64,000 nucleotides of DNA from Anthostomella pinea (Eukaryota > Ascomycota > Sordariomycetes > Xylariales > Xylariaceae): NCBI GenBank assembly GCA_963556695.1, contig CAUWAG010000003.1, forward strand, positions 4,278,001-4,342,000. Reading direction: 5' to 3'. Both the position numbers and the translations under genes were made by a program. Position 1 is the first letter of the stretch; the number at the start of each line of letters is the position of its first letter. Below are positions 56,234 through 64,000 of the stretch, piece by piece. Below the pieces are notes generated by a model. The model ran no database searches. It had not been told where the DNA came from and saw nothing but the letters and a program-made list of their open reading frames with translations.

Positions 56234-57547
56234 CTATCCTTGAAGTACATGCAAGATGAGCTTCTTGTAGTCTTCAACAGCCGTTTCCAGATACTTCAAC
56301 TTGATGGCCTCGTCCGGGCCATGTGCCACCAATATGGTGCCTGGGCCGTACAGGTAGCGTGTGTGGTTACCTTTGAAGTTGGGCACGTCCGTGCCATAGT
56401 TGACCGTGATGGTCTCGAAGCCTGTGCCAGTGTCAGCCAGTGTCAGCCAGTTCGTCGACGACGGAGCAGAAGAAGGACAGGGGGGATTACCGTCAACGTC
56501 GCAGTCACACTTGACCACTCCATAGCCGTTCGTGCATGACAAATCAAACGCGTCCTCGTCCACACTCTCCAGCACATCACGCAGCCTCTCCACGACGACC
56601 TTGCCACCATCGGCCTCGGGGCCAATGGCCACGCGGCCACCAATCTGCGCCACGGCCGTCTCCGAGATGACATTAGCGGCCACGCCGCCCTCGAGCGTGC
56701 CGACATTGATCGTGGTGTTTCCGAAGTCGTCGCTGCTTCCCAGGTCCGTGTCCAGCACCTTGACCATGGCCCTCATCAAGATCTCGGTGGCGCTCTTGCC
56801 CAGCCACGGATACCCGCTGTGGCCGGCTTTCCCGTGTGCCGTCACCGTGCAACCAAAGAAGCCCTTGTGGCCACACGCGAGCTTGCCCTCTGTCGGTTCG
56901 CCGAAGATGGCGGCCTTGAAGTTGGGCGGCGGGTCCAACGACGATACCGTGTCGGAAAAGTACCGCATGCCGTCGCCGGTGCGCTCCTCCCCCACGACGA
57001 AGAGCAGCATGACATCTTCGGCATCGATGCTCTCGGCGTCGAGCAGCTCCAACACGGCTGTTATCTGGGCTGCGACGCTGGCCTTGGCGTCGACGCTGCC
57101 CCGGCCCGCGATGACGGTGTCGGCGTTGGGCACGTGGTCGGAGCGCGAGTACGGGATGAACGGGGGCACGGTGTCGATGTGGCTGGAGACAAGGACGCTC
57201 GGTGACGGGTGACGGTTGGGGCCCGGCCAGGCGAGGACGTTGAAGCGTGGTTTCGAAGGCCGCGTGTCGTTGGTCGGAAGGAACTCGAGCTGGGCGACAA
57301 AGTGCCGCTCGGTGAGATACTCGACTAGGAAGCTTCCGACCTCATTCTCGGTGCCGGTGACAGACGAGATGTCGACCAGAGACTTGTGCAGGGAAACGAG
57401 GGCGTCGCGGTAGGCCGGGGCATTGGGTTCGGGCGAGGCGGAGGGAGTCGACGCATGCGGTGGATGGAGGGGTTTCTGCGCGATGGGCTCCGGCCCTAGA
57501 GCTCCGGAGCTACTGAACAGCAGGGCGACGAACTTGGTGAGCTTCAT
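56234..57547 (-). CDS. Secreted M20-family metallopeptidase (ArgE/DapE/carboxypeptidase-like)
   Basis: Exons complement(56491-57547) and complement(56422 onward removed; 56234-56421) give about 414 residues. The intron is 56422-56490. Residues 1-18 are a signal peptide (MKLTKFVALLFSSSGALG). Metal-site motifs follow: VSSHIDTVPP (His-x-Asp, near 122), GRGSVDAKAS, FVVGEERTGDG (Glu-Glu), FGEPTEG and a late VAHGPDEA. The dimerisation lid carries GKAGHSGYPWLGKSA. M20 enzymes remove acyl groups or C-terminal residues from amino acids and peptides using two zinc ions. Extracellular peptide turnover is likely. I removed the 69-nt stop-free segment because family members read VDGFETITVNYGTD. If retained, it adds 23 residues. 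Confidence 0.85.
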   Translation of the reverse strand: MKLTKFVALLFSSSGALGPEPIAQKPLHPPHASTPSASPEPNAPAYRDALVSLHKSLVDISSVTGTENEVGSFLVEYLTERHFVAQLEFLPTNDTRPSKPRFNVLAWPGPNRHPSPSVLVSSHIDTVPPFIPYSRSDHVPNADTVIAGRGSVDAKASVAAQITAVLELLDAESIDAEDVMLLFVVGEERTGDGMRYFSDTVSSLDPPPNFKAAIFGEPTEGKLACGHKGFFGCTVTAHGKAGHSGYPWLGKSATEILMRAMVKVLDTDLGSSDDFGNTTINVGTLEGGVAANVISETAVAQIGGRVAIGPEADGGKVVVERLRDVLESVDEDAFDLSCTNGYGVVKCDCDVDGNPPCPSSAPSSTNWLTLADTGTGFETITVNYGTDVPNFKGNHTRYLYGPGTILVAHGPDEAIKLKYLETAVEDYKKLILHVLQG

Positions 57548-58041
57548 CGTCCCTCGAATATGGTTCCAAATATGGTACTGCCAATTGCTGCTCGAACAAA
57601 CGCCGCTGATTGATGTCCCGAATGGTACCTGGCCGGGGGTGTTTCCGTTCTATTCCTTATCTCGGGACGATAATGGGCAGTCCGAGGTGGGGGCTACGAG
57701 CTCCAGCTTATGCCCTCCGCCTATTGCCGGCAGCTAGAGGTGTCCTTGGACGAGACGGGATCTCCATATGAATGAACGCGGGCGTAGGTGCTTTGGAAAG
57801 CTCGGTGGGTCAACGGAGGTATTACATTGTTCATACCTATGTCGTCGCTTTCACAAAGTCGCCGTCTTTCCAACCAACACACGCCGAGGCCCCGTGCATA
57901 TAGCCACACTCGCGGTCTTCGTCGACAAACTCCGTGAGGTGGGGGAAGTTCTGGTGGCTCGGCCATGCTCGTGTGTTGTTCAAGTACGGTATTAGTTAAT
58001 ACATGCTACAGTATCTCCAGGGTATCATTCGGTCTCTCCTC
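57548..58041. other. Intergenic region upstream of the M20 peptidase and 3' of the kinase gene
   Basis: No coding or repeat feature is supported in this 494-bp stretch. Confidence 0.5.
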
Positions 58042-60951
58042 TCAATGGCCAGATGCGCCAACGCTTAGTCCGACAGCATGGCCATTGCCTGCGCCTTCAT
58101 CTTCACCTTCGCCCTCGTATATCTCCTCGATCTTCTCTCCCGGGCCTCGAATGATCGGGGAGAACTGATCCACCTCCTCGACGTCCTCTTCGCCCTTAAA
58201 CTCCGCCGCTTCCTCGTCTTCCTCCTGAATCGTGATCTCGCCGCTCCTCCTCCCTAGTCCACTGGCGCTCGCGCTCCGGCTGTGACTGCTGGACGTTGTA
58301 CCGCTGCGTCCTCCAGATGAATTGCCGATCGATAGCGTGGGCCCCTTAAATATGCTTCGCTTCCGCTTGGCGAACAACACGGACGGGCTTCCTGGCCCAA
58401 ACGGGTTCGGGGATCCAGGCGGATTGTTTGCCAACGACCCGCCAGAGGGCATACCCTCGTTAAAATTCAAGCTCAGTGCCGGGCCGCGCACTAGACGAAT
58501 GTTGGACGGGAACGATGTGCTGGTCGGTGTAGCTGGAAGAACTTTCACCGAGTGGTGTGGCGACCGCCCCGTCCCGAGCGGCGTCTTTGTTGTCGACACA
58601 GATCCGTTGGAGCTGGTCGAGCTGGCCTTGGAATGCGAGTGATGGTGATGTGGCATAGTTCGAATAGAGGACAGTGATGACGAGGTCGATTTCCGTCCCC
58701 GAAGCCCCGTGGATGTGCGGCGGACCGTGGATCGGGGCGTTAAAGGGACAGGCGACAACGACTGGCGCTTATAACTTGTCGACGAGGCCAGCCGACTTCC
58801 TGGGTGAGAAGAGGTCGATATCGGCGCTGGCGTGGGTTTCTTGGACGGATTCCCACCCAACCTGCTCGGGTCCTTAGCGTTCCCGTTGAGTAGGCCCGGT
58901 GAGTTCTGGCCACTGGCTATGACCTGACCCGATCCCGACGCAGGATATTTACTGGTATGCGGTCGCGGACTGGCCTCCTTGGAGCCCTTTCCGCCCGACT
59001 GGCCGTCTTTGTGGACCAGATTAGGCGTAGACTGACTCCCTCGTTTGTTTGGTTTATGCCTCCTTGTGTTCTCCACGATCCAGTGAGTCCAATTCTTCCA
59101 GGTAGCCACGATGGCCTGTGATGGCTTTTTGCGGACTTTCTGGGGGGCGGATTGTTCGCGTACGCCATGGCCGCCCAGTGCGTCCGAAGTAGTCACAAGA
59201 TGGAGCGTGGAGCCTCTAGATCTCGCGCTTCGGAGAATGCCCTCCTTGGGAGGTGGTATGGGCCGACGATGTCGAGACGAGCTGACCGAACGAATCGAGT
59301 CTTTGTCGATGGGTGGCGGCGGCGTCGCAGTGTCGGGACTGAAGGTGCCCCGTTCGCGGGACTCGGGCAGATTGGGCAGGTCTGGGATGGCAAGTTCGGC
59401 ATAGTGGGCGCTTCTCCTTTCCGGGCGCCCACGTGTTCTAGGCAAAGACGACTCCCCAAGTCGATAGATCCCTGCCCCAGTTGGATCTTCGTCAAGAATA
59501 GGGGCCATGCGCTCAAGCTTGCTGGATGCCGCCGAGAAGCGACGCGAGTTCCTGTTCTCGGCCTCTCTCTCCCTGCGCCTCCTCTCCCGTCTTCGGGACT
59601 TTCGTTCCTCCTTTTCGAGCAGCAGGGTCCACCAACCAGCCAGAGCGTCACATCTCTGAGCCAGCACACTCTCTATCACAGCATCTATATCCACTCCAGC
59701 ACTGCGCATCCGTTCCAAGCATTCCTTCTCCAAAGCTGTAGCAAACGGCAGTGGCTGGTGCAGCTTCAGTATTGCCTGTTGCTGCGGTGCATGTTCTGCT
59801 AGAAAGGCATGTGACAGGATGTCGGGCAATGCCGGCCTCAGCAGTGGCCTCTTCGAGAGAAGAGATTTGATCAGCGCAACGGCATCGCTGGGAAGATAGT
59901 CAGGGTACTTCGGTTCCTCCGACAATATTTTCTGCCTCGTGACGTTGTCGTCATCGTCGTCGAAAGGTAGCTCGCCGCAGAGTAGCGCGTAGAGAATTAC
60001 GCCCAAGCTCCAAACATCTACCTTCTCTCCGGCGTATTTCTCCCCCTTGAGCATTTCTGGTGCTGAATAGCATATGGTGCCACAGAAGGTCTGCAGATGG
60101 TTCGACTTGCCCTCGTACTCGCGGGTGAAGCCGAAATCAACCAACTTGACGTTCTCATGTTTGTCAAGCAAGATATTTTCCAGTTTCAGATCGCGATGTA
60201 CACAGGATTGCTGATGGACATACGAAACGGCACCAACGAGTTGTGTGAACGTCTTCTGCACCTTATCAACGTGAAGAGGCCCGTGTTCCAAGAGATAATT
60301 ATACAGCTCGTCACCTAGCAAGGAGTCAGTCAACCAAGCATTCGCGATGCTGCAGCGCGTTGCATACCAGGACAGTACTCCAAGACGAGCCACACCATAG
60401 ATTCGGTGACAATGACCTCGTACAGGCGGGCAATGTGAGGGTGGACGAATTGCCGGTGGTGGTGGATTTCGCGCGCCAGGTTTGAATCATCCTTCTTGGC
60501 TGATTTGAGAACGACCTGCTGCCGTTAAATACGACACTTGAAAGGCGGCGGATGGCAAGGGCGAGAGAGATACCTTGGAGCCGTTGGTGAGCTTATGATG
60601 TGCCAGGTAGACCTTTCCGAAGGAACCCTTTCCTATGAGCCTCCCTAGCGAATAGTTCCCAACATTCTTAAGATCCGTATTTGAGAATTCACTGCGAAAA
60701 AGAAACAGTATCAGCGTCATGTTCACCCTATCCAGCAAGCCATCGCCCATCGCCCATCACCTATGCATTGGACTTACTCGAGTAGTTCTTGGTACGAATT
60801 GGCAAGCTACAGACGAGAGACCGGTCAGCACCCAAGCATCCCCTGCACGTCGCACGCCTTGACAGTCTAGGCCGACGAGGGCAGCGTAGCTGTATTCACT
60901 GACCTTTGCCTTTCTTCCTAGCGCCTCGGCCTTGCCTTTATTCGTCTGCAT
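58042..60951 (-). CDS. Serine/threonine protein kinase, CAMK-type, with long disordered tail
   Basis: Exons complement(60904-60951), complement(60778-60806), complement(60574-60691), complement(60368-60515) and complement(58042-60314) give about 871 residues. Exon 1 begins MQTNKGKAEALGRKAK; no ATG lies in frame upstream of it. The kinase has IGKGSFGKVYLAHHKL, Lys in VVLKSAKK, CVHRDLKLENIL, LVDFGFTREYEGK, YSAPEMLKGEKYAGEKVDVW and a run of five Asp after CGELPFD. The rest of the protein (about 550 residues) is Ser/Arg-rich, ending with an acidic block and VGLSVGASGH. The catalytic residues are intact, so the enzyme should be active. It resembles fungal AMPK-related kinases (Kin4/Ppk-type); the exact orthologue and its targets are uncertain. 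Confidence 0.87.
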
Positions 60952-62344
60952 GTCCCTCGGCGACCCTTCGGCTCGGCACTGCCCTCTACCACCGGGACAC
61001 CAGACCCTGACCGGCTGATCTCCAGCTTCAGTCTGTGGTGCCGACACGAGCTGGAGGGACAAGGGTGGTTGGAGAAGTGCGCTCCGGGTATGGCGGTCGG
61101 CGCCTGGTCAGGGATTATCGCTCATGGATGTGTCGACCGAATCGCGTCAGGTCGGCAGGAACAGTGACGCCAAATCGACGTGGTTCGGACTTGTGACTCT
61201 CCCCGGAATGCGACAGTGCTACTCGGTATACGGACTGGCGCGTGAAGAATCGGATTCGGCTCGCCGGGGGTCTTCCTGCGGTGAATATGTCTCGGCTTCC
61301 CGTTTCGAGGTAGCAGTAGGTGAGGTAGCTGGCTAGGTAGCTGTCGGTGTCGGTGTCGGTGGTCGGCGTCGGAGGTCGGTGATGGTGACGGGAAGGTTAA
61401 TAATAGTGACGGGGACGGTGAAAAGACTCGGTGGGCCACAAGACGTCGTCGGTGCAGTGGTTGAATATTAACGAAGGTAGGTAGGTAGGTACCTTAGGTT
61501 GAACACGCTCGCTGTGCAATCTCAGAGGTATATCGTGACAAAATCGCAAAGGCAGAGTCTATTAAACTGAAGGCAACGATACAGAGGTAGGCAATACAAC
61601 AATTCTGGGGACAAAGCACGACCAGGCAGACTGGCAAGACGTTGACGGCCGATGGGAGGTTATCCGGTTATTATTATTGCTGGAGGTTTGGTTTTTTGGG
61701 GATCCATCCGACCTTGGAAATCAGCCATCTCAGGGCTGATGCCTGCACTGTCAGACTGTCTGGCATCTGTGCCCGGGGGCCGCTCACTGATCAGTGGTTC
61801 ACCTGTATGTTGTGAGTCCGTGCTGCAGTGCTAACCTTGGTAACTTACCTAGGTACTTAGGTAATAACTTCCTGTGGCGTTGCCCGTGTCGGGTCACGGG
61901 TGGCTTGGCGACAGGTTACCCCTATCCGCGACAGCTCTGAGCTGAGATCTCAGCCAGGGCTTAGAAGTCTCCGTTACGCGCACCTTGATGAGATTAAGAT
62001 CACCTATGAAGATTTTAAAGTATTGGAACAAGCATGCAGGACTAAGCAGCTCTGATGTCATGTACTACTTTTGACGCTTATAACAGTGTGCCCATCCCAA
62101 TCACGATTATGATACCATTGTCTGCTGGCGACAAGCAATAGCTTGAGATGGTGACGAGTGACAGCGAGCCGTACCTAAGGAAGTGGTGAGATTTTATGGC
62201 GTTCTTACTCTATGTGGTGGGGGAGGTAGACACCGCTATGCTTAGTGAAGTTGTTTATCGCCCGGCCCCGGCTTCAGTTGTCTTGCATTGGGCTGGGCCG
62301 GGGGTAGCGTTGTTGACTTAAAAGGGGGTTACCTCCATCATTCT
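60952..62344. other. Intergenic region, possible element remnant
   Basis: The left part is the kinase leader and promoter. GGTAGGTAGGTAGGTACC lies at 61471-61493, and ACCTAGGTACTTAGGTAA near 61848-61865. GTCGGT-type repeats occur near 61340-61375. No gene is supported. Confidence 0.5.
61960..62062. mobile_element. Possible fragment of the TIR element
   Basis: GCTTAGAAGTCTCCGTTACG near 61962-61981 matches the terminal repeat (AGTCTCCGTACAC), and GGAACAAGCATGCAGGACTA near 62024 resembles the inner repeat. The opposite end is not found. Tentative. Confidence 0.4.
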
Positions 62345-63651
62345 TCACTGCCCGACAACATGCGCCCACCTCTCCGGCATGATGCCCTTGAAGTCAAACT
62401 GTCCACGCCCAACTTTGACGACCACGCCTCGTTCTGTGACGACAGCATCGATCAGCTCTGCCGGCGTCACGTCGAACGCCGGATTCCAGACCCCGATCTC
62501 CTGATGCGCCGTCGCCACCCTCTCGCTCCGATGTACGTCCACCTTGCCATCCTTCCCGACGACCGCACCGCTGATCTGTGTCAGCTCTTCTGGCTTGCGC
62601 TCCTCGATCTGGATGTCCGCCCCCGAAACGGTCTGCAGGTCAATGCTCGTCGTTGGCGCTGCCACGATGAACTTGATGCCGTGGTACTTGGCCAGTACCG
62701 CCAGGGCATACGTGCCGACTTTGTTGGCCGTGTCTCCATTGCGCACGACCCGGTCAGCTCCCACGATGACGGCAGCAATATGCTTCTCGGACTTCTTGGT
62801 GGCGAACAGGGCGGCGGCCATGGAGTCGGTGATTAAGGTGGACGGGATCTTCTCGTAAACCAGCTCAAACGCTGTGAGACGGCTTCCCTGATTATACGGC
62901 CGGGTCTCGGTGCAGAATGCGTGGTACAAGTGGCCCGCGGTATGCAGAGAGCGTATTATGCCCAGTGCCGTGCCGTGGCCGGACGTAGCAAGGGAGCCGG
63001 TGTTGCAGTGCGTCAAGGCGGACACCTTGCCGTCGGCGGATTTGACTGGGGCATTCTCGAGTAGCCACTTGCTGCCGTGTTCCCCTATAAGTAGATTGGT
63101 CTCGGTATCCTTCCGAAATATTTCCTCTGCTGCCGCGATGTAGGCGTCCACGATGGCGGAGCGCGCTGCAGAGCTGTCCTTCCCGGAGACGTCAACGGAG
63201 CGGATGGTGTTCTTCAGATGCGTGATGGCGTTGGTGAGATCTACGGCCGTTGGCCGAGATTCCTTCAGGTAATCCAGACGGGAGTCGATGTATGCAATCG
63301 CCTCGTCGGATGTCGATGCCTCTAGGAACCTGTCAGGGCTCAAATGGGCTTCCTAGAACAGGAATCCAGGGGCTCTTACTGCAACTCCCATTGTGTAATT
63401 CAACGCCGTGGGCCAGGGCTGCTACGATGGCAATCGCCGGTGCGCCTGTGAGACCAAGGTAAGACTTCGTCTTTGTTGCCTCTCCGTAGCTAAGAATACA
63501 GTACCGTACCTCTCACCCTCATCGACTTGATACAGTCGAAAGCCTCCTCGCTCGTTGAAACTTGATCGTAATGGTTTTCATGAGGCAGCCGGAGCTGGTC
63601 AAGCACGTCCAGCTTGCCCCTGGTGTACCGGATCGCTTGGAGGCCAGACAT
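62345..63651 (-). CDS. MRI1: Methylthioribose-1-phosphate isomerase (methionine salvage)
   Basis: Exons complement(63510-63651), complement(63380-63445) and complement(62345-63321) encode about 394 residues, normal for the family. The N-terminus MSGLQAIRYTRGKLDVLDQL is typical. The second exon reads GAPAIAIVAALAHGVELHNG. Later motifs are SRPTAVDLTNAI, THCNTGSLATSGHGTALGII (active-site Cys), VGADRVVRNGDTANKVGTYA (active-site Asp) and IGVWNPAFDVTPAELIDAVV. The enzyme converts methylthioribose-1-phosphate to methylthioribulose-1-phosphate in the methionine salvage pathway and belongs to the eIF2B-alpha-like fold. I placed the second intron at 63322-63379 (GTAAGA to CCTAG), which restores frame with a branch site CTGAC before the acceptor. 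Secure assignment. Confidence 0.94.
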
Positions 63652-64000
63652 GACCGTAGTTTCTGACGAATCTCAGATTACAGACTTCTCAAAGTTCTAG
63701 TTGCGACTCAGGAGTCCCGACGGGCGTATGTCTTGTCTTGTGCAATAGGTATGACGGGTATGAGGCCAGGTGAAAGACGTCACCCCTCAGATAGGAGTCA
63801 AAGTGAAATAGAAACTCAAGCTCGACAATACAGAATGGCCTCAAAAGTGCAAAAGGTCTTATTAGTATAGTAACAAAGTAGGTTTGATGGAGATCTAGAT
63901 GATGGAGATCTAGATGATGGAGAAATTCGAACTCAAACTCTGCCGGGACTCGCCCCGGGCCGGCGCTACCCGGCCCCGCCACCGGGACAGCACAGTGGCA
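63652..64000. other. Window end, upstream of MRI1
   Basis: A short tandem unit, TGGAGATCTAGATGA, is repeated around 63888-63920. No gene is supported; a 97-codon minus-strand frame (63689-63982) is low-complexity. Confidence 0.45.

Noticed and set aside
63925..63990. GC-rich TTCGAACTC-containing stretch checked as a tRNA 3' half
   Set aside because: No matching acceptor stem, D-arm or anticodon arm could be built upstream.
1..64000. CRISPR arrays, secondary-metabolite cluster or virus-derived genes
   Set aside because: No spaced direct-repeat arrays, no PKS/NRPS/terpene core genes, and no reverse transcriptase, integrase or capsid motifs were seen in any frame provided.

Overview
The window is nuclear DNA of a filamentous ascomycete (Pezizomycotina, most likely a Sordariomycete). 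It carries eukaryotic housekeeping genes (IRE1, HEL2, eIF3b, CCT2, MIR1, MRI1). Introns are short, mostly 50-110 nt, with GT-AG ends and CTRAC-like branch sites. Fungal families such as delta-12 desaturase, GT31, GT90 and an extracellular M20 peptidase are present. There are no operons, no bacterial signals, no convincing tRNA or rRNA and no CRISPR. Gene models were built by eye: I chose splice sites that restore the reading frame and the family consensus, and exon coordinates are given in each entry.

Layout. 1-1542: no supportable gene. 1543-2648 (+): DEK_C/SWIB chromatin protein. 3878-6327 (+): Hel2/ZNF598-type RING E3 ligase. 7690-11425 (+): Ire1 kinase/RNase with a polyglutamine tract. 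12313-16054 (+): large disordered protein with three evenly spaced SUMO-interaction-like motifs. 17749-19293 (-): delta-12 fatty acid desaturase. 21195-24693 (-) and 25931-27858 (-): two fast-evolving proteins with similar N-terminal helical heads. 29750-32033 (-): TBC protein lacking both catalytic fingers. 34289-36644 (-) and 37539-39306 (+): divergent pair eIF3b/PRT1 and CCT2. 39307-41194: decayed region with an exonuclease pseudogene and element remnants. 41195-42955 (-): GT31 glycosyltransferase. 44276-47358 (+): multi-pass GT90 glycosyltransferase. 48250-48600: decayed gene relic. 49404-51461 (+): disordered protein with one SUMO-interaction-like motif. 52063-52837 (-): broken YdeI/OmdA-family gene. 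53736-54735 (+): mitochondrial phosphate carrier. 54947-55831 (-): Rossmann-fold protein. 56234-57547 (-): secreted M20 peptidase. 58042-60951 (-): Ser/Thr kinase. 62345-63651 (-): methylthioribose-1-phosphate isomerase.

Most genes are unrelated housekeeping functions, not a metabolic cluster. Hel2 (stalled-ribosome ubiquitination), Ire1 (unfolded protein response), eIF3b (initiation) and CCT2 (folding) share the broad theme of protein synthesis and quality control, but nothing shows that their proximity matters. The two glycosyltransferases probably act on wall or secretory glycans.

The clearest unexplained structure is a family of roughly 200-bp non-autonomous elements with terminal inverted repeats and TA flanks. 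Four good copies lie just 3' of HEL2, IRE1, PRT1 and CCT2, and others are decayed. Other points of interest are the 40-residue-periodic SUMO-interaction-like repeats, the finger-less TBC protein, two recognisable pseudogenes, and a recurrent intergenic TAGGTAGGTACC-like motif. I did not find a convincing new multi-gene system.
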